64,000 bases of DNA from assembly GCF_000380985.1 (NCBI RefSeq), contig NZ_KB905692.1:1-64000 (forward strand). Direction: 5' to 3'. A model generated the notes under the pieces. That model was given only the letters and a program-made list of their open reading frames with translations. It was not told the origin of the DNA and made no database searches. Source of the stretch: Proteiniphilum acetatigenes DSM 18083. Its GTDB lineage: Bacteria > Bacteroidota > Bacteroidia > Bacteroidales > Dysgonomonadaceae. Within the stretch, counting starts at the first letter, position 1, and each line of letters begins with the position of its first letter. The translations under genes were made by a program, and so were the position numbers. Shown here in pieces: positions 27,692 to 36,824 of this stretch.

Positions 27692-29815
27692 ATGAAATCA
27701 AGATATCCCATCATCATATTATTACTTGCAAGCTTACTGGCAGTAAGTTGTAACAATGGGAGTCCCGAATACATGCGTTTTGATCTGCCCACTGCCCACC
27801 ATCTGACAATAGATTCCCTGGAAGAGAATGAGTATAAAATAACGACGAAAGGGCACGATCCCTATATTTTCCTGGAGAAATTAAAGAAGCCACTCGCTAA
27901 GGACCAAACAGTATTGACCTTTGAATACAGTTCAGTAAAGGGGATCAACTTTTTAGAGGTTTTCTTTTTCTCCGAAGAAACCGGTTCCTTCGGGTCTAAC
28001 TTAGCAGGCAGCCAGAAAGGCCCGGGACTGGAAGCAACGGAAGAAATAGCTGTATATTCAGTAGACTTGGGTGAATCCATTGAAAACTTCAACTGGAATT
28101 CGGAAAAAGGTTTTATCCGGTTAGATTTCGGTGATCAGGACAATATCGAAATAATTATTCGCAATATTTATTTCCGTAAACGTAATGAAGCTGAGAATGA
28201 TCTTTTTAAGGAGAAAGAGGCTTTCAAAGCGCTCGATCAACAAGCCAACGATAAATTTGTAAACTATTTATCCAATGATTACCACTCCTCCATCACTCGT
28301 GTCGAGGTACTGGATTCCGCTCTTCGCATAGAGGGCAACTACCGTTCCGACGATGGAAAGGCAATACTTCACACGGTGAAACCGTGGGAAAACATCACTT
28401 CGCTGGAACAGTATGAAGAGGTGGAACTGACTCAATCACCATTTTCCATTGAACTGGAGAGATATGTGAATATCGACGGATTCCTCTATGACCAGGCGCT
28501 ATCCAAGTGGGTAATAACCAAAGGGGATAGACTTCTTTCGTCAGCACGCTATGCTGATTATATTAAACCGGAACGAAACTTACCGAAAGGGAAACTTGCC
28601 GGAAGAAAAGGTATTGGAGGTTATCACATACGAAGAGGATATAGCTCCGACCTGGTTGATTTTCCGGCGACCAGTATCACTGTCAATATCTGGTTCACCC
28701 GGTTTATGTACTTCGACGAAAGAGAGAATACAATAGCCCATGAGTATGGTGGGAAGACCTACTATTTCGATAGTACTACGGTGGAGGGATTCGATCGCAC
28801 GATGCTTGAAGCCTTCAGGCATAATATCATCGTGGCAGCAATCGTCCTGGTTAATCCTGCAAGCCAGTCTGCTGACCCCAAAGTGGGACAACTACTACAG
28901 GATGAAAACTTCGGAGGAGAGAATGCTTTTTACACCATGCCTAATATGACATCCGTAGAGAGTGTCCATTGCTACGCTGCCGCACTCGATTTCCTCGCCA
29001 GTCGTTACGGTAGGGAGGATAACAAATATGGGCGCATCCACCACTGGATTATGCACAACGAAGTGGATGCGGGGCATGTATGGACAAATATGGGACGTAA
29101 TAGGCCGCTGCATGTCTTTCTGAATGCTTATTACAAATCAATGCGCTTATGCTACAATATCGCGCGAAAATACGACGAAAATAGCGAAGTGCTGGCATCA
29201 TTCACCCATTCCTGGGCTGAACCGGTGCCTGTCGACGGAGATTACGCCACGCTCGATCTTCTCAACGGACTACTTCGTTACTCTGAAGTTGAAGGCGATT
29301 TCCAATGGGGTTTAGCCTATCATCCCTATCCGGAAGACCTGAACGAGCCAAAAACGTGGAACGACAAAACGGCCACCTTTACAATGAATTCACCGATGGT
29401 CACCTTCAAGAACCTTGAAGTGCTGGATAAATGGATTAAGCTACCACAAAATAAATATCTCGGCACACAGAAAAGAACTGTCTGGTTGTCGGAAAACGGA
29501 ACAAACTCACGCTCCTACTCCGAACAAGATCTTGCCGAACAGGCAGCCGGTTTCGCCTATGCCTGGAAAAAGATGAAACATCTTGATGGTATCGATGCTT
29601 TCCAGTGGCACAACTGGATGGATGCCCGCGGTGAATTCGGACTTCGCATCGGGCTTCGTAAATATCCTGACGATGAAACAGATCCTGCCGGGAAAAAACC
29701 AGTTTGGTATCTTTATCAGGCAGCCGATACCCCATGGGAAGACAAGGTCTTCGACCAATACAAACCGATCATAGGGATCAGTGACTGGTCGGAAGTATTA
29801 CATAAAGTGGAATGA
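27692..29815 (+). CDS. DUF5722-like putative glycoside hydrolase with N-terminal binding module (copy 1)
   Basis: The 707-residue lipoprotein (LLAVSCNNG lipobox) has two parts. Residues about 28-168 are a beta-sandwich module (YKITTKGHDPYIF, VLTFEYSS, YSVDL, IRLDFG, IIIRNIYFRK) shared with SusD 2 and with the protein at 32785. The rest is a TIM-barrel-like catalytic region with VHCYAAALDFLASRY, WIMHNEVDAGHVWTNMG, WGLAYHPYPEDLNEPKTW, WLSENGTNS and FQWHNWMDARGEFGLRIG. Glu residues in HNE and SENG resemble the paired acids of clan-A glycosidases. I believe it belongs to DUF5722, whose activity I do not know. It is a clear paralogue of the gene at 32785. Substrate is probably the locus's rhamnosylated glycan. 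Confidence 0.75.
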   Translation: MKSRYPIIILLLASLLAVSCNNGSPEYMRFDLPTAHHLTIDSLEENEYKITTKGHDPYIFLEKLKKPLAKDQTVLTFEYSSVKGINFLEVFFFSEETGSFGSNLAGSQKGPGLEATEEIAVYSVDLGESIENFNWNSEKGFIRLDFGDQDNIEIIIRNIYFRKRNEAENDLFKEKEAFKALDQQANDKFVNYLSNDYHSSITRVEVLDSALRIEGNYRSDDGKAILHTVKPWENITSLEQYEEVELTQSPFSIELERYVNIDGFLYDQALSKWVITKGDRLLSSARYADYIKPERNLPKGKLAGRKGIGGYHIRRGYSSDLVDFPATSITVNIWFTRFMYFDERENTIAHEYGGKTYYFDSTTVEGFDRTMLEAFRHNIIVAAIVLVNPASQSADPKVGQLLQDENFGGENAFYTMPNMTSVESVHCYAAALDFLASRYGREDNKYGRIHHWIMHNEVDAGHVWTNMGRNRPLHVFLNAYYKSMRLCYNIARKYDENSEVLASFTHSWAEPVPVDGDYATLDLLNGLLRYSEVEGDFQWGLAYHPYPEDLNEPKTWNDKTATFTMNSPMVTFKNLEVLDKWIKLPQNKYLGTQKRTVWLSENGTNSRSYSEQDLAEQAAGFAYAWKKMKHLDGIDAFQWHNWMDARGEFGLRIGLRKYPDDETDPAGKKPVWYLYQAADTPWEDKVFDQYKPIIGISDWSEVLHKVE

Positions 29816-29866
29816 GATAACCATTGTAGCTTTCACTATAATAAATTACAGGATTAGGAATAATCA

Positions 29867-32722
29867 ATGAAAAGAATCATGAAAACAATAAAAATTTTCT
29901 TTTTAACATGCGTATTGGAATGCCTTTTTGGAATGGGATTATCTCTTCAGGCACAGTCAATTATTCTTACCAGTGATCAGCAACTGAAAGATCTCACCGA
30001 TCCGGACAAGGAAATGGATCTCTCCCTCGGCTACAACAAGTACATCCGAAGTCTGAGACAAATCTGTGAGGAAGGGAGCAGACATGGTTCCAAACAACTT
30101 ATTATCGCGTTCGACGAGTTTTTCAGGCAGTACCGTAACGATACAGGTGCCAAAAGAGAACTGACACCTGATACAGACGAATATGTTGATAATATCAAGA
30201 TCATCAGCGATTTCGTCAAACAATACGATATGGGTATCTGTCTGAGCCTGTTGAGTCCGCTGGAACTGGGACCCGCCTATAAAAAACAGACCGGCAACAG
30301 TGGACGTTGGCTGGCTTATAAAGTAGGGTTCCGGGATGCCAAAACCGGTAAATTCCACCTTCCTATATGGCATCAGCTCTATTGGACCAATAACAAGGGT
30401 AAATCGCCGGTAAAATTAAAAAGTATCAAGGCGTATGCTTTTAAAGAAAGCGGCGGTTTTATACCCTATCGGGTAGTAAAGCCTGCGGATATTGTAGAGT
30501 TAAAGCAGATTACATACGAAGCAACCGACACGATGAATTACCAGGCACAGGGGGTCGGACAAAGTATCGAAATGCGATTATTGCAGGTTTCGGGCGAAGA
30601 ACCTGAGGTGGAAGGGTACGACCGTGTCATGGTCATGCTCGAGTATGAAACTCAGGAAATGGATTATTTCAACGCTAACGCACCTGCTTTCCTTAAAACA
30701 CTGATAGAAAAATATCACGATAAAGGTGTGAACCTTACAGAACTTTACTCCGATGAGATGCATATCCAGCAAGACTGGAGTTATTTCAGCCATCATGAGA
30801 ACGGACAGTTCAACTCCCTCTATCTCACTGAAAGTATGGCTGATACTTACACACGTAAGTATGGACAACCATTTGATGACAAATACCTGCTCTACTTCGT
30901 GTATGGTGCACCAAACTATGAACCGTTTGCTCATTCGGTACTCAATATTCAGTATGTAATGGGAATTGCACCGGAAGATATCCACAAAACGTATCAATTG
31001 CGCGATCGTTATTACAAGCTATTGAATAACGGGGTTGTCGACCTTTTTAACGATGCGAAAAAATATGCCGAATCTTTATTCGGACGGGAACTGAGAACGG
31101 GCGCACATGCATCATGGGCGGAAAGTCCGACTATCGATCTGTGGAATACCGAAAAACTGTCTCCGATACCCGCTCAGTATGAATATACCTCCAACTTTGT
31201 GTGGAGTAATACAGTGCATCAGGCAGCATCTGCTTGTTATGATTATTTTAAATGGGGCGAATACCTGGAACCTACGGGTAACGACTTTGCTGAATGTGGC
31301 TGGAGTGACCGCAACTATTACGGGGCAGCGATGGCTACTTCCATCGGGGTAATCAATAAATACCCCAATGCATATGCGGCAGCATGGGGTTTCCCGGTGG
31401 AGGCGCATGCCCGCCGTATGGCAATCAATTACGCTTTTGGTGCCCAACCACCCCGGGATATATCGATGATTACGGGAAATGTCCACCGTGATATAGATGT
31501 ACTGACGATTTATCCCCTGAGCCTGGTAGCAGTTGAAGAACGTTTCGGGAGTTGGATCACCCAGTATGGCTACACCAACTACCTGACTGCGCAGAAGTTA
31601 ATGGAGATGGGAGAAGTATTGGCGAATGGCAAACTAAAAGTAAAAGACAAAACCTACGGTACATTGGTCGTCATGTTTGAACCGTTACCGGAAAAAGGAC
31701 TTCTCGATATGATGGAGTTGTTCATGAAAAACGGAGGTAAAGTGCTTTGGTTCGGTACCCCACCCTTGCTCGACTCGGAAGGGAACGCTTGTGCGGAACA
31801 ATGGCAGAAGCTGGCGGGAGTTCGTTACCGACACGATGCATTTATGGGAGAGATTGCCACAGGGAAAGAGATTACTTTCAGTGGAAGTTTTGTTGCTGTA
31901 CCACCGCAAACGATCCTCACCGATTTCCTCGTAGACCGGATCTACCCGGTGGATACCATTAATAATGAAGTCATTGCACAATGCGATGGTAAAATTGTCG
32001 GCGTAAAAACCGATCATGGAAAAGGGACATTTTACTATCTCGGATTCCGGCCCCGTGATGATCAGTCGCAGAGCCTTGGTTACGAAACCCGGACATTTTT
32101 CGAACTACTTCATGCAGCCAATGCTTATCCTGCCACCGGACGACTGAAGGATGTCAACGATAATCCTTCCGTGGTATCACGTACATCAGATTACTTCGTG
32201 ACCACTTTCCCCAATAAGACAACGATGGTAGTACGCCATTACCGTACACACAGAGAGAATTGGGATACCGGATTCTCCCGTAATGCCGAAAGAGATGCGC
32301 AAGCGCTGGCGGTTAATCCTCTGCCGACCGACACCATTGAACTTCATAATACAGCTATCAACGGACATCGGATCACCTATAACGGAAAACTTTCGATGGC
32401 CTTCAGGACAGACCCTGATAACCGCTTGATAGCCTTTATCGGAAATAGTTGTAAGGGCATCACTGTTGACGGTCGTAAATACGCCTTTGCAGAACAACCG
32501 CTGGCGAAGATTGTCTTCATTCCTGAAATAACCGAACAGGGAACGGTTTATCAAATACAGATACAGGGAACAGGACGTGTGTCATTACCCATTGTAACTG
32601 GTAAAAAAGTGCCAGTGGTAAGAACAGGAGAACAAATCATTCCTTCGAAAGTAAACGGACAATTGCTGTTACTCGATATCGACGCTTCACTTTCGGGCAA
32701 ATGGCTTAGTGCAACACTCTGA
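29867..32722 (+). CDS. Putative TIM-barrel glycoside hydrolase, GH42-like architecture
   Basis: The 951-residue exported protein (signal peptide ending near LSLQAQS; an internal ATG at 29879 is also possible) starts with a barrel-like domain containing GSKQLIIAFDEFFRQY, LYSDEMHIQQDW (a candidate acid Glu near residue 301) and THAHASWAESPT-like sequence (read as GAHASWAESPT). The middle and C-terminal parts, with YGTLVVMFEPLPEKGLL and NGGKVLWFGTPP, look like the glutamine-amidotransferase-like domain of GH42-type beta-galactosidases, followed by a beta domain. I cannot assign a CAZy family. It sits between the two DUF5722-like paralogues with gaps of 51 and 62 bp, so it is part of the same operon. 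Confidence 0.7.
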   Translation: MKRIMKTIKIFFLTCVLECLFGMGLSLQAQSIILTSDQQLKDLTDPDKEMDLSLGYNKYIRSLRQICEEGSRHGSKQLIIAFDEFFRQYRNDTGAKRELTPDTDEYVDNIKIISDFVKQYDMGICLSLLSPLELGPAYKKQTGNSGRWLAYKVGFRDAKTGKFHLPIWHQLYWTNNKGKSPVKLKSIKAYAFKESGGFIPYRVVKPADIVELKQITYEATDTMNYQAQGVGQSIEMRLLQVSGEEPEVEGYDRVMVMLEYETQEMDYFNANAPAFLKTLIEKYHDKGVNLTELYSDEMHIQQDWSYFSHHENGQFNSLYLTESMADTYTRKYGQPFDDKYLLYFVYGAPNYEPFAHSVLNIQYVMGIAPEDIHKTYQLRDRYYKLLNNGVVDLFNDAKKYAESLFGRELRTGAHASWAESPTIDLWNTEKLSPIPAQYEYTSNFVWSNTVHQAASACYDYFKWGEYLEPTGNDFAECGWSDRNYYGAAMATSIGVINKYPNAYAAAWGFPVEAHARRMAINYAFGAQPPRDISMITGNVHRDIDVLTIYPLSLVAVEERFGSWITQYGYTNYLTAQKLMEMGEVLANGKLKVKDKTYGTLVVMFEPLPEKGLLDMMELFMKNGGKVLWFGTPPLLDSEGNACAEQWQKLAGVRYRHDAFMGEIATGKEITFSGSFVAVPPQTILTDFLVDRIYPVDTINNEVIAQCDGKIVGVKTDHGKGTFYYLGFRPRDDQSQSLGYETRTFFELLHAANAYPATGRLKDVNDNPSVVSRTSDYFVTTFPNKTTMVVRHYRTHRENWDTGFSRNAERDAQALAVNPLPTDTIELHNTAINGHRITYNGKLSMAFRTDPDNRLIAFIGNSCKGITVDGRKYAFAEQPLAKIVFIPEITEQGTVYQIQIQGTGRVSLPIVTGKKVPVVRTGEQIIPSKVNGQLLLLDIDASLSGKWLSATL

Positions 32723-32784
32723 CATAATTATTCTCGCGTTATGTTCCAAAAAGGATTTTAGTATACAACAAGATCAAAATTGAA

Positions 32785-34923
32785 ATGCAACATATCAGGA
32801 TCTTTCTTATAAAGTTTATAATCGTATCGGTTTTTCTCTTTTCATGCAGCAAAGAACCGGAAATCACACCTCCGGTTGTCGTCAAACCGGGAACCGAGTA
32901 CCTAAAATTCAACCTCGGTTCGGCAAATCAACTGACCATATCGCAAAACGAGAAAAACAGTTATTCTATCAAGACCACGGGGGACGATCCCTATATCATG
33001 ATGGAAGGTATATCAAAACCACTCCATCAGGACTCGGTTGTACTGACATTTGAATACAAAAGCACGCAGAGTATCGAACGGATGCAGTTCTTTTTCGGCC
33101 CCACCATTAGCGAGGATCGATCCGTCTTCGGCCCCACCATGTCCAGTACCTCTACATGGAAAATCTACTCCGTGAATCTGGTCAGAGAGATAAATAAATT
33201 CTCGTGGGGGAAACGGGATGATTTTATGAGATTTGATTTCGGCACAAAAAGTGGAATTGATATCGAGATCAGAGATATCTATTTCAGGGCGATGAATCAA
33301 TCGGAAAAAGAGATTTTTGAAGAGGAAGAGGCACGAATCAAACAAGATGAGACGATCCAAAAAGCTTTGGCATCTTATCTAAAAGAGCACTTTTCTTCCG
33401 CTATTACCGAAGTGAAGGTAGGTTCGTCCGAAGTCACAATCGTAGGAGAATACAGCGGTGAAGGAGAGTTTAACCTGTGTGAAGTTTTCCCGAATGACAC
33501 ACTGGTTACCACTACAATCTTCAAGAATAAAATTCCACTTGACAATAATTCATTCCGGATCACACTCCCCCGGGTAATCACTAAAAACAATCTGGAATAT
33601 GACCGCCTACTTTCCAGATGGGTGATTGTCAAAGAGGATGGTAACGACGAATCGATCGATTCACATGCCAGATATGCCGATATAATTGAACCCAAACAGT
33701 CTATGCCTCCGGGTATTTTAATGAGTAAGAAGGGGTTGGGCGGATTTTTCATGAATAGTTACGTAGATGACCTTGATCATCTCGGCATTACGAGTATTAC
33801 CGTCAATATTCCCATTACAGCCATGCTCTATTCCTATCCGGCTGCCAATACGATCACCCATACTTACGGCAATAAGAAATATTATTTCTCACTCAATTAT
33901 CTCAACCATATTGACAATGCATTGAAACTGGCAGCTTCAAAAAAGATTGTTGTAGGAGCAATCATCCTGGTGCAAAAAGCAGCAGAATGTGCAGATCCGG
34001 AAATAGGGAAAATATTGCAGCATCCCGATTTCACGCCGGAGGGTATTTATACTATGCCCAATATGACAACGGATGAGGGAGTCAACTGCTATGCCGCAGC
34101 CCTCGATTTTCTTGCATCCCGCTATAATCGAACCGATAATACATACGGCAGAGTACACAAGTGGATCATGCACAACGAAGTGGATGCAGGGCTCACCTGG
34201 ACAAATATGGGAAGAAAACCCATGTTGAATTACCTTGATACTTACCTGAGATCAATGAGGATTTGTCATAATATCACCCGACAATACGATCAAAACAGTG
34301 AGGTAATGGGTTCATTCACCCATTCATGGGTCGAACCGGTTGAACTCTATTCTTCCAGGGAGATGTTGACAGCCTTGCAGCAATTCAGTTCCCTCGAGGG
34401 TGATTTCCAATGGGGAGTCGCCTATCATCCCTATCCTCAGGATCTGAATGAACCAAAGACGTGGAACGATGCAAAAGCTACTTTTGACCCTAATAGCCCT
34501 TTGGTAACATTCAAGAATCTGGAAGTGATAGATCATTGGATCAAACAACCGGAAAACAGTTATAAAAGTTCGGTCAAAAGGACGTTATGGCTCTCTGAGA
34601 ACGGTACGAATTCCAGAACCTATGAGGATAAAGACTTGATGGAACAGGCGGCAGGTTTTGCCTATGCATGGAAAAAACTGATAAACCTGGATGGTATTGA
34701 TGCCATCCAATGGCATAACTGGATAGATAACAGGGCGGAATTTGGCCTGAGAATTGGATTGAGGCGTTTTCCCGATGATTTAAGCGATCCGGGAGGAGCC
34801 AAGCCAGTATGGTATGCCTACCAGGCTGCGGGAACTGACAAGGAAGATGAGGTATTCGAACCCTACAAATCAATTATAGGTATTACTAACTGGGGTGAAA
34901 TTATGCATTTTATTTCACCATAA
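32785..34923 (+). CDS. DUF5722-like putative glycoside hydrolase with N-terminal binding module (copy 2)
   Basis: The 712-residue lipoprotein (VFLFSCSKEPE lipobox) matches the product of 27692 along its whole length. The N-terminal module (about residues 39-172: YSIKTTGDDPYIM, VLTFEYKS, YSVNLVREINKFSWG, MRFDFG, IEIRDIYFRA) is the one also inserted in SusD 2. The catalytic part keeps NCYAAALDFLASRY, WIMHNEVDAGLTWTNMG, WGVAYHPYPQDLNEPKTW and WLSENGTNSR, so both candidate Glu residues are retained. The two copies arose by duplication with the GH42-like gene between them. Divergence suggests related but distinct substrates. Activity is unknown. Confidence 0.75.
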   Translation: MQHIRIFLIKFIIVSVFLFSCSKEPEITPPVVVKPGTEYLKFNLGSANQLTISQNEKNSYSIKTTGDDPYIMMEGISKPLHQDSVVLTFEYKSTQSIERMQFFFGPTISEDRSVFGPTMSSTSTWKIYSVNLVREINKFSWGKRDDFMRFDFGTKSGIDIEIRDIYFRAMNQSEKEIFEEEEARIKQDETIQKALASYLKEHFSSAITEVKVGSSEVTIVGEYSGEGEFNLCEVFPNDTLVTTTIFKNKIPLDNNSFRITLPRVITKNNLEYDRLLSRWVIVKEDGNDESIDSHARYADIIEPKQSMPPGILMSKKGLGGFFMNSYVDDLDHLGITSITVNIPITAMLYSYPAANTITHTYGNKKYYFSLNYLNHIDNALKLAASKKIVVGAIILVQKAAECADPEIGKILQHPDFTPEGIYTMPNMTTDEGVNCYAAALDFLASRYNRTDNTYGRVHKWIMHNEVDAGLTWTNMGRKPMLNYLDTYLRSMRICHNITRQYDQNSEVMGSFTHSWVEPVELYSSREMLTALQQFSSLEGDFQWGVAYHPYPQDLNEPKTWNDAKATFDPNSPLVTFKNLEVIDHWIKQPENSYKSSVKRTLWLSENGTNSRTYEDKDLMEQAAGFAYAWKKLINLDGIDAIQWHNWIDNRAEFGLRIGLRRFPDDLSDPGGAKPVWYAYQAAGTDKEDEVFEPYKSIIGITNWGEIMHFISP

Positions 34924-34940
34924 TCAAAATAGATCACACT

Positions 34941-36752
34941 ATGCGCGTACAACAGACAATACAAAAAAATCTGACTTTTATCTCTCTGTTATTCTGCTCG
35001 GGCCAGTTGCTTACAGCGCAAGTGGTAGACAGCGACCAATGGTCTGCTACCGATGCGCTGGAAAGAAAAGTCAGGGAATATCCCGATGCCGGAGATAAAA
35101 GAGACAAATATGTGGCAATGTTTTACTGGACCTGGCATCAGGGAAAGGACGACACCACAACAACAGTCAAAAACATAACAGAAATCGTCAGAAAGCATCC
35201 CGAAGCCATGAAAGATTACCATCATCCGGCATGGGGTAAATCCAAACCGGGATTCTTCTTTTGGGAACAACCCTTGTTGGGTTATTATAAAACAACCGAC
35301 CCATGGGTACTGAGAAAACACGCAGAAATGCTGGCAGACGCAAAAGTGGATGTGGTCTTTTTCGACTGTACAAATGGGAGCCTTACCTGGATTGAATCAT
35401 ACGAAGCGCTGATGAGGATCTGGGATCAGGCACAGAAAGATGGGGTGAAGGTTCCAAAGATTGCATTCATGCTTCCCTTTGGCCCGGTTCCTCATTCGCT
35501 GGTCTCCCTCAGGCAACTTTACCGGGATGTCTACAAACCGGGAAGATATAAGAATCTCTGGTTTAACTGGAAAGGAAAACCGGGAATTATGGCTTATCCC
35601 GACAACCTGACTGATTCACCCGAAGACCGCGAGATTGCGGAATTTTTCACTTTCCGTCCCGGACAACCTGATTATGTCGATGGTCCTCAGAGAGCGGATC
35701 AGTGGGCATGGCTCGAGAACTACCCTCAACATGGATATATACCCGATCAAAAAGGCGGTTTTGAACAAATATCTGTGGGAGTAGCCCAAAATGCCGCACC
35801 TGAGACCAACGGACATTGCAGCGCTTTCAATCTCCCGGGATCGCAAGGCCGTGATTTCTCTCAACGGAACGGCTTCGACCCCAGAGTGGATGGCTACCTC
35901 TATGGCTGGAATTTTCAGGAACAGTGGGATCGTGCCTTTGAAGTAGATCCCGAACTGGTGTTTGTCACAGGATGGAATGAGTTTATTGCAGGACAATGGC
36001 TTCCGCAACACGGATGGACCGGAGATCCTTTCTCTTTCGTCGACCAGTTCGACTGGAAAAGAAGCAGGGACATCGAACCCAATAAAGGATGGGGGGATAA
36101 AGGCGATGTATATTACCTCCAACTGGTGGATAACGTAAGGAAATTCAAAGGAATGACACCTCCGGCAAAGGTATCATCTCCAAAAACCATCAAGATGGGA
36201 AGATCCGATCAGTGGGAAAATGTAACACCCGACTATAACCACTACAAGGGCAATACTTTTCACCGCGACCATATGGGCAGGAACAACACTTACTATACCA
36301 ACAATACAGGGCGGAACGATATTGTCAAAGCCAAAGTGGCCAGGGACAATCAATTCATCTATTTCTATGTGGAAAGCACCGAAAAGCTTACCTCACGAAA
36401 AGACCCGAATTGGATGCTCCTCTTTATTGATATCGACAGAGATAAATCAACAGGATGGCATGGATACGACTATATTATAAACCGCAAGAGTCCCACGGCA
36501 AAAAAAGTGATTGTCGAAAAAAATATCGGAAACCGATGGGAATGGGAAGAAGTGAAAAAAACATCCTATGTAGTGAAAAATAACACACTGGAAATAAAGA
36601 TCGACAGAAAAACGCTCAACCTGAATGGGAAACCGCTTAATTTTGAGTTTAAATGGAATGACAATATGCAGGAAAACGGAAACATCATGGATTTCTATGT
36701 CAATGGTGATACCGCACCGGGAGGTCGCTTCAACTTCGTTTATGCCGAGTAA
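34941..36752 (+). CDS. GH71/GH99-like protein with C-terminal CBM9-like domain (copy 1)
   Basis: The 603-residue exported protein (signal peptide ending LLTAQ) has a TIM-barrel domain to about residue 395 typical of GH71/GH99-like proteins: YVAMFYWTWHQGKDD, HAEMLADAKVDVVFFDCTN and FVTGWNEFIAGQW (near residue 344). GH99 enzymes are endo-alpha-mannosidases or mannanases. Here the canonical WNEW-x-EG has become WNEFIAG, so the second Glu is absent. A C-terminal domain (about 440-603: FIYFYVESTEK, NWMLLFIDIDRDKSTGWHGYDY, VNGDTAPGGRFNFVY) resembles CBM9/DOMON beta-sandwiches. It is paralogous to the proteins at 46083 and 49430. A role in cleaving or binding the backbone glycan is inferred. Confidence 0.8.
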   Translation: MRVQQTIQKNLTFISLLFCSGQLLTAQVVDSDQWSATDALERKVREYPDAGDKRDKYVAMFYWTWHQGKDDTTTTVKNITEIVRKHPEAMKDYHHPAWGKSKPGFFFWEQPLLGYYKTTDPWVLRKHAEMLADAKVDVVFFDCTNGSLTWIESYEALMRIWDQAQKDGVKVPKIAFMLPFGPVPHSLVSLRQLYRDVYKPGRYKNLWFNWKGKPGIMAYPDNLTDSPEDREIAEFFTFRPGQPDYVDGPQRADQWAWLENYPQHGYIPDQKGGFEQISVGVAQNAAPETNGHCSAFNLPGSQGRDFSQRNGFDPRVDGYLYGWNFQEQWDRAFEVDPELVFVTGWNEFIAGQWLPQHGWTGDPFSFVDQFDWKRSRDIEPNKGWGDKGDVYYLQLVDNVRKFKGMTPPAKVSSPKTIKMGRSDQWENVTPDYNHYKGNTFHRDHMGRNNTYYTNNTGRNDIVKAKVARDNQFIYFYVESTEKLTSRKDPNWMLLFIDIDRDKSTGWHGYDYIINRKSPTAKKVIVEKNIGNRWEWEEVKKTSYVVKNNTLEIKIDRKTLNLNGKPLNFEFKWNDNMQENGNIMDFYVNGDTAPGGRFNFVYAE

Positions 36753-36824
36753 AAATTGATTCTGGAATCTTAAATAACTGTTTCAATGACTGATTATTCA
36801 TACGATACAATTAATGAAAAAGAT

